Positions 26,387 to 35,472 of a DNA stretch of 64,000 bases are shown in pieces. The notes under the pieces are model-generated. The model was not told the DNA's origin and searched no databases. It saw only the letters and a list, made by a program, of their open reading frames with translations. The translations under genes were made by a program, and so were the position numbers. The stretch is from contig JADJPD010000001.1 of the NCBI GenBank assembly GCA_016713435.1, positions 930,001-994,000 of the forward strand. Direction: 5' to 3'. The DNA comes from Gemmatimonadota bacterium (lineage in GTDB: Bacteria > Gemmatimonadota > Gemmatimonadetes > Gemmatimonadales > GWC2-71-9). The first letter of the stretch is position 1; every line of letters starts with the position of its first letter.

Positions 26387-26848
26387 TCAGTTGCTGACGC
26401 GGTCTGCCTGCCAGCCACCCGTGAAGGTGTAGTCCACCCCGTTCCGCGTGTACGAACAGGTGGCCGTGCCGGTGATGCGGTCATTACGCCCCGCCACGAA
26501 GCTGCCCGAGAAGGTGCAGATGTCGCGCTGGAAGCTCACCTCCCGGCCGCTCAGCACCGCGTTGGTAAGCTGGAAAGTGGTGGTGTCCGCGAGCGGGCCC
26601 GTGTAATGCTGGCCGGCCGCCGTGCACAGGCCATCCTGCTGCCCCGTGCCGGTGTAACCGCCGCTGTTGGCCTGCGCGAACGCGTAGGTGCCGAAGTGTG
26701 CGTGGTCGTCGCCATGGGTGGCATCCACCAGGTGGGCACTCTGCGTCCAGGTGCCCTCGAGCGTGAGCGGCTGGCTCTGGGTGTCGGTGCCGGAGGCACA
26801 GGCGGCGGCAAGGACCAGCATCGACGGCAGGAGCAGGCGACGGTGCAT
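26387..26848 (-). CDS. Hypothetical lipoprotein, beta-rich
   Basis: A 153-residue protein with a lipoprotein signal (LVLAAACASG). The mature part is rich in Gly/Thr and aromatic residues, with four cysteines after the lipobox (GLCTAAG, DICTFSG, ATCSYTR), compatible with an all-beta fold. Two His are in HGDDHAHFG. No family is recognised. Upstream on the minus strand is TATAAG, a good -10 element, about 25 bases before the ATG at 26848. It is divergent from the small protein/TonB receptor gene pair at 26935, so the short intergenic region holds two promoters. Confidence 0.65.
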   Translation of the reverse strand: MHRRLLLPSMLVLAAACASGTDTQSQPLTLEGTWTQSAHLVDATHGDDHAHFGTYAFAQANSGGYTGTGQQDGLCTAAGQHYTGPLADTTTFQLTNAVLSGREVSFQRDICTFSGSFVAGRNDRITGTATCSYTRNGVDYTFTGGWQADRVSN

Positions 26849-26934
26849 TCGGGAACATCCACGGGTTGAGGGCTTATACCTAAGGTGGGTGCCTCCTTTC
26901 TTATCGTCAAGATGAGTAATACCTTCACTTTCCA

Positions 26935-27276
26935 ATGAAGATCCCGCGTTCCCGGACCCCGGTTGCCCTTCTCCTCCTGGCCTTTGTGCTGGGCGGCTAT
27001 GGGTTGCCGCTGTTCGACGCGATCGTCTTCCACGGCCAGCCTGGGAGTCAGCGGGTGGCCGAGCGCCACCTCTCCGACGGGGAGGACGCCCGGACCCACG
27101 TGCAGGTGTGCCACCTGGGCGACGGGGCGGCGCCGGAGCGCGCGCTGGCCAGTGCTGCGGTGCGCCCCGAGTTTGCGCCGATCTCCACGCTGATGCAGGT
27201 CTCGGTACTGGACGCGCGCTTCGTCACGGCCAGCGACCTCGCCCTTCCGCCCTCCCGCGGCCCGCCGGCCGCCTGA
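26935..27276 (+). CDS. Small exported His/Cys protein upstream of a TonB receptor
   Basis: A 113-residue protein with an N-terminal hydrophobic segment (ALLLLAFVLGGYGLPLF), scattered His residues (FHGQ, ERHL, RTHVQVCHLGDG) and a Pro-rich tail (ALPPSRGPPAA). The leader, Cys/His segment and Pro-rich end give it the same general layout as the CxCVxxxC proteins of this window, but only one core Cys (CHLGDG) is present, so membership of that family is uncertain. It lies 81 bases before the TonB receptor and is probably transcribed with it. A TACCTT hexamer nine bases before the ATG could be the -10. No function is assigned. Confidence 0.6.
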   Translation: MKIPRSRTPVALLLLAFVLGGYGLPLFDAIVFHGQPGSQRVAERHLSDGEDARTHVQVCHLGDGAAPERALASAAVRPEFAPISTLMQVSVLDARFVTASDLALPPSRGPPAA

Positions 27277-27305
27277 GTCCCCTCGACAATCCGTAGCGTC
27301 GTGTG

Positions 27306-27330
27306 CCGATCCGGGAACTGCCCGGATCGG
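27306..27330 (+). promoter_or_regulatory. Perfect 10-bp stem-loop in the leader of the TonB receptor gene
   Basis: ccgatccggg (27306-27315) pairs with cccggatcgg (27321-27330) around aactg. It lies between the small gene (stop 27276) and the receptor ATG (27358), so it may attenuate read-through or protect the receptor message. No T-run follows. Confidence 0.5.
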
Positions 27331-27357
27331 TGAAATCACGTTCTGGGAGATCCTCTC

Positions 27358-29571
27358 ATGCTGTCGTCGTTCCTGCTGGCCACCGCGCTGCTCCTGCCCG
27401 GCGGTGCCGTGACCGGCCGTGTCACCGCCGAGGGCGGGGCCCCGGTGGTCGAGGCCCGCGTGTCCCTCGTGGAGCTGGGCCGCCAGGCCCGCACCGATGT
27501 TGGGGGCCGGTTCCAGTTCCCCGGTATCCCTTCCGGCAGCTACACGCTGTCGGTCTCCGCCATCGGCTTCAAGCCGGTGCTGCGCCGCGTGGTGGTGGCG
27601 GACGCGGACCAGGTCATCAACCTCACGCTCACCGAATCGCTGGTGGAACTACCGCCGATCCAGGTGACCTCCACCCCCAGCGCCACCGACCCGCTCAGCT
27701 CCCCGCAGCCGACCGCCGTGGTGGACGGCGAGAACCTCCATGCCGCCCAGGCGCCGAGCCTCGGCGAGACGCTGAACCAGGTGGCGGGGGTGCACTCGCT
27801 CAGCACCGGGGCCGGCATCGGCAAGCCGGTGATCCGCGGCCTCACTTCCAACCGCGTGCTGATCCTCGACGAGGGCCAGCGCATGGAAACCCAGCAGTGG
27901 GGCGACGAGCACGGCCCCAACATCGAGACCGCCATGGCGGACCGGATCGAGGTGATCCGCGGCCCCGCCAGCGTCCTCTACGGCTCCGACGCGCTGGGCG
28001 GCGTGGTGAACATCATCCCGCGCCCCCTCCCCTCCGCCGAGCCAGGCACCACCCAGGTGGGCGGCGAGCTGACCGCCACCTACCGCAGCAACACCCGCGA
28101 GCCCGACGGCGCCTTCCTCCTCGAGGCGGCGCGCGGCAACCTCGGCGTCCGCGCCACCCTGAGCGGCCGCGCCGGTGACGATGTGCGCACCCCGGACTAC
28201 CGCCTCTGGAACAGCGGCAACCGCGCCCTCGGCGGGACGCTCGCCGTGGGGACCCGCGGGGGCTGGGGCGGGATCACCGCCACGGTGTCCCGCCGGGACG
28301 AGAAGGTGGAGCTGACGGACGAAGACCCGGCCGCCACGCCCTTCCAGCGGATCGGCACCACCCGCCTCCGCGTGGACGGCGACCTCCCGCTCGGCGCCTC
28401 GCGGCTGGAGCTCAAGCTCGGCGCCGAGCGGAACCGGCGGCGCGAGTTCGAGGCGTCGGGCGACACGGAGGCGGCGCTGGAGCTGCTCTCGCGGAACTAC
28501 ACCGCCGACGCCCTCCTCCACCACACGGTCTTCGGCCAGCTGCGCGGCATCGTGGGGGTGAGCGGGCTCCGCACCGAGTTCGACAAGGCGGGTGAGGAGA
28601 CCCTGATCCCGAACACCGACGTCACGGGCCTCGGCGTCTATGCCTTCGAGCAGGTGACCCTGGGTCGGCTCGACCTCTCGGTGGGCGCGCGCTACGACTA
28701 CCGCTACCTCGCCGTGCGGGACACCACCCTGCCGGTGGACCAGGACCGCACCTGGAACTCGCTCACCGGCAACCTCGGCCTCCTCTACCGCGTGGCCGAG
28801 CCGGTGGCCGTGGTCTTCAACGTGGGGCGCGGCTTCCGGGCCCCGTCGAGCTTCGACCTCTTCTCCAACGGCGTCCACGAGGGCACCGTCGCCTTCGAGC
28901 GGGGGAACGCCGGCCTCGCCACGGAGAAGTCGCTCAACACCGACCTGGCGCTCCGGCTCCAGACCGCCCGCGCCGCGGTGGAACTCGGCGGCTTCGTGAA
29001 CTGGGTGGAGGACTTCATCTACACCGTCCCCACCGGCCAGACCGACCCCGGTTCCGGCTTCCAGATCTACGACGTGACCCAGGGCAACGCGCGCCTGAGC
29101 GGCGTGGAGCTGGCGGGGCAGGTCCACCCCACCCGCTGGCTGCACCTGCAGGGCACCGCCGACTACGTGCGCGGCACCAACACCAGCACCGGCAACCCGC
29201 TCCCGGCCATGCCGCCCTTCCGCGTCACCTGGAACGTGCGGCTCGAGACGGCGGGCCGCGGGTACATCTCGGAGCCGTACCTCCTCTTCAGCGGCGAGAG
29301 CCACGCCCGCCAGGGCCGGCTCGACCCGGCGGAGGCCAGCTTCTTCGCCGACGCGTTCGGCGGCAAGGGCTACCGCTCGGCGGCGTACTCGCTGGTGAAC
29401 CTCGGGGGCGGCTTTTCGCTCGGGCCCTCGCCCAAGGCGCTCCACGTGGACCTGGTGGTGCGAAACCTGTTCAACACCGCCTACGCCGACTTCCTGAGCC
29501 GGCTCAAGACCAACGCCGAGAACCCGGGCATCGGGCGGAACGTGGTGCTGCGCCTCAGCAGCAGGTTCTAG
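27358..29571 (+). CDS. TonB-dependent receptor with carboxypeptidase-regulatory N-domain
   Basis: A 737-residue outer-membrane receptor. After the signal peptide there is a carboxypeptidase-regulatory-like beta domain (AVTGRVTAEGGAPVVEARV... YTLSVSAIGFKP), then the plug (GIGKPVIRGLTSNRVLILDEG, IEVIRGPASVLYGSDALGGVVNII) and a 22-strand barrel ending NVVLRLSSRF with the C-terminal aromatic. The plug segment QQWGDEHGPNIETAMADRIE resembles metal-type receptors such as ZnuD-like proteins. It would import a metal or metal complex with energy from TonB-ExbBD. Clear GGGAGATCC ribosome site. The copper genes begin 6 kb away, so copper or a chelate is a plausible but unproven substrate. Confidence 0.92.
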   Translation: MLSSFLLATALLLPGGAVTGRVTAEGGAPVVEARVSLVELGRQARTDVGGRFQFPGIPSGSYTLSVSAIGFKPVLRRVVVADADQVINLTLTESLVELPPIQVTSTPSATDPLSSPQPTAVVDGENLHAAQAPSLGETLNQVAGVHSLSTGAGIGKPVIRGLTSNRVLILDEGQRMETQQWGDEHGPNIETAMADRIEVIRGPASVLYGSDALGGVVNIIPRPLPSAEPGTTQVGGELTATYRSNTREPDGAFLLEAARGNLGVRATLSGRAGDDVRTPDYRLWNSGNRALGGTLAVGTRGGWGGITATVSRRDEKVELTDEDPAATPFQRIGTTRLRVDGDLPLGASRLELKLGAERNRRREFEASGDTEAALELLSRNYTADALLHHTVFGQLRGIVGVSGLRTEFDKAGEETLIPNTDVTGLGVYAFEQVTLGRLDLSVGARYDYRYLAVRDTTLPVDQDRTWNSLTGNLGLLYRVAEPVAVVFNVGRGFRAPSSFDLFSNGVHEGTVAFERGNAGLATEKSLNTDLALRLQTARAAVELGGFVNWVEDFIYTVPTGQTDPGSGFQIYDVTQGNARLSGVELAGQVHPTRWLHLQGTADYVRGTNTSTGNPLPAMPPFRVTWNVRLETAGRGYISEPYLLFSGESHARQGRLDPAEASFFADAFGGKGYRSAAYSLVNLGGGFSLGPSPKALHVDLVVRNLFNTAYADFLSRLKTNAENPGIGRNVVLRLSSRF

Positions 29572-29578
29572 GGCACCC

Positions 29579-29609
29579 GCGCGGCGCGGAGCTGGTCACT
29601 GCGCCGCGC
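29579..29609. terminator. Stem-loop after the TonB receptor gene
   Basis: gcgcggcgc (29579-29587) pairs with gcgccgcgc (29601-29609), 9 bp with a 13-base loop, starting 8 bases after the receptor stop. A weak terminator candidate, because no T-run follows. Confidence 0.5.
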
Positions 29610-29694
29610 GTTGCGCGCGCCGCCGTGAGCGGTGCCCCGTGCCGTGCGTCACCGTGAGATCACCACGGGAGGGGCCGAGCCCCGGGAGGGACGC

Positions 29695-30102
29695 ATGGCA
29701 CGACAGGGCACCAGTCGCGGCGGCGCACGCCGCAGCAGTGGAGGCAAGTCGAAACGGACCGGCGGCCGGAAGTCCGCCGGCGGGAAGCGCAGCACCGCTG
29801 CGCGCGAACGCAGCACGAGCCGCGCCACCGGCGGCACCCGCTACAGCGCCGGTGCGGGCAAGAGCGTCGCGAGCGCCCTGCGGCGGCGGAAGAAGGGCAC
29901 GCTCCGTCGCGGCAAGGCCGGCCATGGCGGGAAGGTGACGGACCGCGACCAGGCCATCGCCATCGGCCTCTCCGAGGCGCGGAAGAAGGGCGCGCGCGTG
30001 CCGCCAGAGCGTTCCGGGAACCGCAGCCGGGCCGCGACCGGGAAGGGCAGCGGGCGCGGAAGCGGGCGCGGGAAGAACCGCACCGGCGGCCGCCGCGGCT
30101 GA
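29695..30102 (+). CDS. Lys/Arg/Gly-rich basic protein (histone H1-like with DUF6496-type motif)
   Basis: A 135-residue, extremely basic, low-complexity protein (K, R, G, S). The only ordered motif is at residues ~68-100, RRGKAGHGGKVTDRDQAI followed by AIGLSEARKKG, which resembles the DUF6496 segment found in small basic DNA-associated proteins. Flanks are KRTGGRKSAGGKRS and GRGSGRGKNRTGGRRG. It may bind nucleic acid or polyphosphate like a histone H1-type protein. Ribosome site GGGAGGG precedes ATG 29695. It is an isolated gene between the two TonB receptors. Confidence 0.7.
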   Translation: MARQGTSRGGARRSSGGKSKRTGGRKSAGGKRSTAARERSTSRATGGTRYSAGAGKSVASALRRRKKGTLRRGKAGHGGKVTDRDQAIAIGLSEARKKGARVPPERSGNRSRAATGKGSGRGSGRGKNRTGGRRG

Positions 30103-30165
30103 ACGGGGACGGGGCGGTCCTCCCGCGGGAGGGCCCCCCAGTCGTCCGTCAGGCAGCCGGGTCCG

Positions 30166-32193
30166 TCAGCTCCCGGTGCGGAAGGCGAACCGCAGCGTCC
30201 GCGGCGCCCCCGGGTTGATGAAGCCGCCCGCGCGCAGCTCGGGATACTTGGTGTCGAGGGCGTTGAGCAAGTCCAGGTCCACCGTGCCGCCCAGCGACGG
30301 CAGGTGGAGCGAGACCCCCGCGTCGAGCAGGGCGAACGCCTGGGTTTCGGTGTCCGGCTCGCCGATGGGCACCACCGGTCCCGAGAACCGCCCCTGCAGC
30401 CGCAGGCCGAGCCGACGGGTGAGGTGCGCGTCGCCACCCACGCGGCCGAAGTACCTCGCCACGCCCGGGACGCGGGCTCCCGGGGTGAGCGGCTCGTCGT
30501 GCTCGGCGCGCGGGCAGGGGCACACCGCCTCCGCCCGCACCGGGACGAGCGGCGCCCCGCCGCTGCTCGACCCGGTGATCTTCGCGTCGTTGTACGTCAC
30601 CTCCCCCATGAAGTGCACGTCCGGCACCGGCTCCGCGGCCACGTCGAGCGAGAGGCCGCGGCGGCGACTGCGTCCCGCGTCGCTCACCACCAGGGTCACC
30701 GGATTCTGGATGCGCTCGTTCCGCACCTCCACCTGGAAGGCAGTGAGGCGCCCCTGCAGCCGGCGGCCGGCATAGCCGAGGCCAAGGTCGCCCGACCACT
30801 CGCTCACCAGCGGCCGGTCCGGGTTGGCGATGGCGCCCACCGCGCTGCGGAAGCCGCGGCTGGCGCTCACCGACAGCGCCAGGCGGTCGGAGAAGCGCTG
30901 CCGCAGCCGCACCTTGGGGCTCACGATGCCGGTGGTGTGGGTGGCGAAGCTCGCCTGGCCGGCCAGGCGGTCGCGGGTGGCAAAGCGGAGCAGGTCGCCC
31001 CGCACCGCCAGCTCCACCTGGAACGGGCGCGCCGGGCTGCTCCAGCCGAGCCAGAGTGCGCCCTCGCGGTACCGGCCGTCGGTGGCCTGCGTGGTGTCGG
31101 TGCGGTCGCGCTGGTCGGTGGCGTAGAGGTCGTAGCGGCCGCGGTCGGTGCGGGCACTGGCCCCGAGGCTCCACTCGCCGGAGGGCCGGGTGCTGCGGAG
31201 CATCGTGGTGAGCCCGAGCGCGGTGCGGCGGTCACGCTCCTCCTGCTGCTCCACGAGGCCGTCCTCCGGCACGTTGAGGAACACCGTGGAGCGGCCGAGC
31301 TGGCCCCAGGCAAAGGCGTCGAGGAGCCAGCGCTCACCCAGCGGGCGCTTGAGACCGACGCGTGCCACGGCGCGGCGGGCGTCGCCGCCGTCGGTGGGGT
31401 CCTGGGCGCGTGTCAGGCGGCCGGCGTTGTAGTCGGCCACGCTCACGAAGCCGGGGGAATCCCAGGTGGAGCCGTAGAGCGCCAGCGTCCCCTCGAGCCG
31501 CGTGAGTCCCGCGAGGGTCCACCCGCGCAGGAAGGCGTTGCCGAGCCAGCCGTCGCTGTTGCGGCGCCAGCCGTCGTCCCGGCGGGCTTCGAGGGCCACG
31601 AGGCCGCCGCGGGTGTCGCCCCGGGCGCCGGTGCGCAGCCAGGCGCCGCCGTCGCCGTTGCTCGAGCCGCTGGTGCCGAAGCGCGTCTCGCCGGCATCGG
31701 CCGCCGTCTCCACGGCCACCACGCCGCCGAAGGCGAAGTTGCCGTAGCGCGGGCTGGTGGGCCCCGGGATCACCTCGATGCTCTTGACGGACGGCACCGA
31801 GAGCAGGCTCCAGTCGGCGTACCCTTCCACGTGGCCGTGGATGGGGAGGTTCACCGGCACGCCGTCGATGGTGAGCAGCACGTCGGAGGAGTGGTCCGAG
31901 GTGAAGCCCCGGATCACCACGTCGGAGGCCCAGCCGGGGCCCTGGCCCTGCTCGTGCACCTCGAGGCCGGCGGTGCGGCGGATCAGGTCGTAGCTGTTGG
32001 CGGCCGGGGCCCGCTGCACCGCTTCCGCCGGGACCGTGACGCCGGGCTGGTCGGTGGCACGCGCCTTGGCGCGGGGCACCGTCACCTCGAGCGTCGGCAG
32101 CTCCACGGCGGTGGTGTCGCGCCGGGCGTCTTGGGCCGTGAGGGCGGGGGCGGACCCGACCAGCAGGAGCAGCCCGAGGGCCGCCGGCCTCAC
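30166..32193 (-). CDS. TonB-dependent receptor, last gene of the mbnP-mbnH operon
   Basis: A 675-residue outer-membrane receptor with signal peptide, TonB-box-like/plug region (LPTLEVTVPRAKARATDQPG, VVIRGFTSDHSSDVLLTIDG, IEVIPGPTSPRYGNFAFGGVVAVET) and barrel ending LRFAFRTGS. It contains CPCP (EAVCPCPRAEHDE) in an extracellular-loop region and a His-rich start of a loop (IHGHVEGY). Translation starts at GTG 32193, overlapping the stop of the mbnH gene (GTGA). MbnP/MbnH pairs are commonly found beside TonB receptors, supporting import of copper or a copper complex. The operon order is small Cys/His protein, mbnP, mbnH, receptor. Confidence 0.93.
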   Translation of the reverse strand: MRPAALGLLLLVGSAPALTAQDARRDTTAVELPTLEVTVPRAKARATDQPGVTVPAEAVQRAPAANSYDLIRRTAGLEVHEQGQGPGWASDVVIRGFTSDHSSDVLLTIDGVPVNLPIHGHVEGYADWSLLSVPSVKSIEVIPGPTSPRYGNFAFGGVVAVETAADAGETRFGTSGSSNGDGGAWLRTGARGDTRGGLVALEARRDDGWRRNSDGWLGNAFLRGWTLAGLTRLEGTLALYGSTWDSPGFVSVADYNAGRLTRAQDPTDGGDARRAVARVGLKRPLGERWLLDAFAWGQLGRSTVFLNVPEDGLVEQQEERDRRTALGLTTMLRSTRPSGEWSLGASARTDRGRYDLYATDQRDRTDTTQATDGRYREGALWLGWSSPARPFQVELAVRGDLLRFATRDRLAGQASFATHTTGIVSPKVRLRQRFSDRLALSVSASRGFRSAVGAIANPDRPLVSEWSGDLGLGYAGRRLQGRLTAFQVEVRNERIQNPVTLVVSDAGRSRRRGLSLDVAAEPVPDVHFMGEVTYNDAKITGSSSGGAPLVPVRAEAVCPCPRAEHDEPLTPGARVPGVARYFGRVGGDAHLTRRLGLRLQGRFSGPVVPIGEPDTETQAFALLDAGVSLHLPSLGGTVDLDLLNALDTKYPELRAGGFINPGAPRTLRFAFRTGS

Positions 32194-33358
32194 GGTGTCC
32201 CGCCCGGGTTGCCCGGCGACCCCGGTGGCCAGGGGTTGGCCAGCGCGGTGTCGGTGAGGAAGGTGGAATCTGTCAGGCTCTGCAGGAACGCCAGCAGGTC
32301 AGCGCGATCCTGCGTGGTGAGGACAAACCCCTGCAGGAAGTCGCTCTTGAACGGATTGGCGCTCCCCACGCCCGCGTTGGGCCCGCTCGCGATGGTGCGG
32401 CCCCCCGCGGCATAGTGGTCCAGCACCTCGTCCAGCGTGGCGATGCTGCCGTCGTGCATGTACGGGGCGGTCACCGCAATGTTGCGCAGCGTGGGCGCCT
32501 TGAAGCGGCCCATGTCCGCCGCGAGGCCGGTGAAGATCTTGAGCCCGAAGTTGGGCGACGGGTAGTCACCGGTCCCGCCGAGGTTGTACAGCCCGGTGTT
32601 GTGGAACTCCTGCTCCACGAACTGCTTCCCCACCCACGTCGTGGCCCCCGTCAGGTTGAAGGTGCCATGACAATGGAAGCACTCCTGCGCCTCGCTGAAG
32701 AACAGCGCCTCGCCGCGCTTGGCCGAGGCCGAGATGGCATTGGGCGCGTCCCCGTAACGGTAGCGGTCGTACGGGGAGCGGCCGCTGATCAGCGTGCGCT
32801 GGAAGGCTGCCAGGGCGCGCGTGATCGTGGCCAAGGTGACCGTGGACTCCCCCGGGAACGCCGCCGGCAAGAGGCGCGCGTAGGTGGTGTCCGCGGACAG
32901 CGTCGCGAACACCTGCGCTTCCTTCCCCGCGAGCCCGAGCTCCACCGGCGTCTCGCCGAACATCGGCGTGAGGGCCTGGTGCTCGAGCGTCAGCTCGTTG
33001 GGGTTGGCCCAGGTGAGCACCGAGCCGTAGGCCACGTTGGCCAGGCTCATGCTGTTGCGCGGGTGCGCCTCGCCCGTGGCGCCGATGCCGACCGCACGGC
33101 CATCCGTGAAGGCGCGCGCCTGCTCGTGGCAGCTCGCGCACGAGAAGCCCCCCGTCACCGACAGGCGCTGGTCGTAGAACAGCCGCCGCCCCAGCTCGAT
33201 CTTGGGCAGCGTCATGGGATTGTCCGCCGGCACCTTGGGCTCATGGAACCCCTTCGGCAGCTTCCACGCAAACTCCGCCGGCGGCGTGGGGCCCTGCCCC
33301 CGTCACCGCCGCTGCAGGCGGTGACGAGGAGCAGGAGGAGCACGGCCAGCCGCCTCAT
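32190..33358 (-). CDS. mbnH: MbnH-type di-haem enzyme (MauG/CcP family), one-base frame change at 33297-33301
   Basis: Two haem motifs, CASCH and CFHCH, in a di-haem cytochrome-peroxidase/MauG fold, with GRRLFYDQRLS, FHNTGLYNLGG and RFKAPTLRNIAVTAPYMHDGS. MbnH proteins (TIGR04039-type di-haem enzymes) oxidise a Trp of MbnP to kynurenine, which then binds copper. The start is ATG 33358 (MRRLAVLLLLLVTAC, a lipoprotein signal). The frame breaks in the C5 run 33297-33301; adding one base gives GGDGGQGPTPPAEFAWKLP and a 389-residue protein. Start overlaps the mbnP stop (ATGA), stop overlaps the receptor GTG. Probably a technical indel. Confidence 0.9.
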
Positions 33359-34538
33359 GGCGTGACGGCCGTGAGGAAGCTCTGGGGGATCGCCGGCGTA
33401 CTGCCGAACGGGAGGCTGAGCCGCGCAAAGAGCGGCCCGCACTCGGGATCGGTGGTGCCGGACATGCAGCCGGAGCGCCCCCGTCGGCGGCCATGTTGCC
33501 CGGCATGAGCGCGCCACGTCCGCCACCACGACCGGCGTCCGGGTCCATCGTCAGCGCCACGTCCACCACGTTGGGCTGGGTGCAGGCGGTGGTGGGGGCG
33601 TCGGTCGGGCCGCTGCTGGTGCAGCCGGTGCTGCCGAGGTGGATGTTGTGCGCCACCGGCGTGCCGGCTGGGTCCACCGTGGCATCGAGCCGCAGGAACT
33701 TGTACCCGCCCTGCCAGCTCCAGAACAGCGCCGCCAGGTTGAGCGGCGACGGGGCCAGGCTCACGTCCGCATGGTTCAGCGCGAAGGGGACGCCGAGCTT
33801 GAACTTGATGCCGGTGTACTGGTAGGCTGGGGCCTGCCCGGTGATCACCGTGTGGGTGGGTGCGGTGCCGTTGCTGCAGGCGCCGGTGGCGTCCTCGAAG
33901 TCGAGCAGTGCGAGGTTTTGGTGCTGCCAGGTCCCGTCCTGGTCCAGGGCAAGCGGCTCCTCCCCCCCGGCGTGCACCAGGCGCACGTCGTGCACGTACA
34001 TGCGGAAGTCCTTCGGCGCGATGCTCACCGCCGGCGAACCCACGCCCCCGTACACCTGGCCGCACGCGAAGGGCGTCGCCCCCACGCGGGCCGCGAACTG
34101 GATGGTCACGGCGGCCGGCGCCGGGGCCCCCACGTCCACGTCGAACGGGCCGAAGACGAGGTCGGTGGGATCGTCGTGCCCCCAGCCCACCGTGAAGGTG
34201 CCGCTGCCGGGCGTGCCCTGCGCGGTCACGTCGAACTGGAACGGCTCGCCCGCCACCGCAGCCACCGAGGCGAGGCCGGCGGGGGTGAAGGCCACGTCGG
34301 CGACGTGATCGGCATCGAGGCCGACCAGCTCGCCGCCCTCGTCGTCATAGAACTTCACTTCCACCCGCACGGTCTGGCCGGCGGTCAGCTGCACCGGCTC
34401 CGTGAGCTCGCTGGCGCCGTCGAAGACCTTGACGGTGTGCGGGGTATGGCCGTGCGGCGCGCTCGACTCGTCGCTGCTGCACGCGGCGGCCAGAAGGACC
34501 GTGCCAAGGAGGACGGTCGCGGACAGGGATCGCAACAT
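33355..34538 (-). CDS. mbnP: MbnP-family copper-binding protein with extra N-terminal domain, one-base frame change at 33478-33482
   Basis: Lipoprotein signal (LLAAACSS), a His-bearing beta-type domain at ~25-140 (SAPHGHTPHTVKVFDG), then the MbnP domain from ~143 (FAARVGATPFACGQ, SIAPKDFRMYVHDVRLV, LLDFEDATGACSNGT, LFWSWQGGYKFLRLD, IHLGSTGC, GCMSGTTDPEC), matching the metallo-mystery pair four-Cys family (TIGR04052 type). In MbnP a Trp is converted to kynurenine by MbnH to create a copper site; W273 and W275 of FWSW are the conserved candidates. The reading frame breaks at the C5 run 33478-33482; adding one base restores the C-terminus ending LPFGSTPAIPQSFLTAVTP. The repaired length is 394. 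Confidence 0.88.
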
Positions 34539-34650
34539 GTGAAGACTCCCACGCTAGTAGAGAGGATGAACCAGCGGCTCGCCGCCCCGCTCTGGAGCAG
34601 GGGTTGGCACACCGGCAGGACTCGGAATCAGCCGCGCGAGGGGAGCGCGG

Positions 34651-35065
34651 TCAGCCGAGCAGCGTGGGAGGAGCGAGGGAGAAGGGCAGGAAGTGCGGCG
34701 GTGCCGGCAGGCCAGGGGCGCCAACCGTCCCAGACACTGGCGCGGCAACCGGGAGCGCCTCGGCCAGCGGCGTCGGAGGCCGGGTGTGGCCAGGCTGACC
34801 GACGCGCTGCAGCAGGCGTGCGAGACGCAATCGCAGCCGCTGGGCAAGCTTGGGGCCGGGACGGAATGGCCATCGGTCGGCGCGCCGTGGGCTGCGTGCG
34901 CGCTGGCGTGGCGTGATGCGCGTGCGCCCCGACCTCGGAGGCTCGGTCGCCCATGCCCGCGCACCCATGACCCCGCGTCTCGAGCGCCAGATCGGCGCTG
35001 AAGGCGAGGACGAGGATCAGGCCAAGGAGACGGCCGACCGGGGCAGGGAGAAGGCGCAGGGACAT
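34651..35065 (-). pseudogene. Small exported Cys/His protein (CxCVxxxC family, member 2), frame-shifted
   Basis: A leader (MSLRLLPAPVGRLLGLIL) in one frame, the core SGCDCVSHACC in a second frame and a Pro-rich end (LPFSLAPPTLLG then stop) in the third. Read across the frames it gives the same order as members at 42981 and 47751 (leader, GHGCAGMG and His-rich HAHHATP, CDCVxHACC, Pro-rich tail). Two frame changes lie within 34700-34930 and the spanned length, 415, is consistent with a net one-base error. It starts the operon that continues with mbnP (113 bases later), mbnH and the TonB receptor. Either a real decay or, since neighbours show the same pattern, residual sequencing indels. Confidence 0.5.
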
Positions 35066-35074
35066 GAAGAGTCG

Positions 35075-35084
35075 TTCGTACGAA
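35075..35084. promoter_or_regulatory. Palindrome TTCGTACGAA upstream of the mbnP operon start
   Basis: A perfect 10-bp palindrome 9 bases upstream of the start codon of the small Cys/His protein at 35065, in an unusually AT-rich stretch (35070-35100). It is extended by CGTTCG at 35073 and CGAACG at 35101. It fits a repressor operator, but also overlaps the 5' leader. No regulator gene is in the immediate neighbourhood. Confidence 0.4.
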
Positions 35085-35472
35085 ATTTGTCGTGGTTACC
35101 CGAACGGGGGCAAGGACCCAACAGATTCACGATGCAGTTCCGAACACCGCAGTCCTCCTGGGAGGCGGAACCCCGAGACCAATCCCGACTTGGGCTCCCC
35201 CGGAACTTCGGCACCCGCCGTTCCGGCAGGGGTCGCGGTGGAGATCCGGCGACCCCTGATGACGGCGGCGGCTGGCCGCACCGGCTGGCCCAGGAGGGAG
35301 GCGAGCCACCGTCGCGCGCCCATCCAGCCCGCGAGGGGTGGGGCTCGCGGCTCCGCCAGGCACCTCTGGAGGGGGCCGGGGAGCCGGAGCGATGGCTTCC
35401 GCCACCCACCAGTTGCCCCTGTGAGTCAGCCCCCGCTTACTTTCCCCCTCCACCTTCGCGGACCGTTGGCTC
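35085..35472. other. Intergenic gap without supportable gene
   Basis: About 390 bases between the mbnP-operon start and copC. I see no ORF that looks real; the frames open there are Arg/Gly-rich shadows. It should hold the divergent promoters of the two units. No tRNA or recognised RNA element was seen. Confidence 0.6.

Noticed and set aside
27649..29445. Long minus-strand frame opposite the TonB receptor
   Set aside because: Antisense shadow of the receptor gene with no recognisable motif.
30304..32415. 703-residue plus-strand frame opposite the second TonB receptor
   Set aside because: Compositional shadow; the minus-strand protein has plug and barrel motifs.
32190..34538. Canonical methanobactin biosynthesis cluster
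   Set aside because: Only MbnP/MbnH-type genes and a TonB receptor are present. No MbnB/MbnC-type maturase or precursor peptide was seen, so the window is not a methanobactin producer on this evidence.
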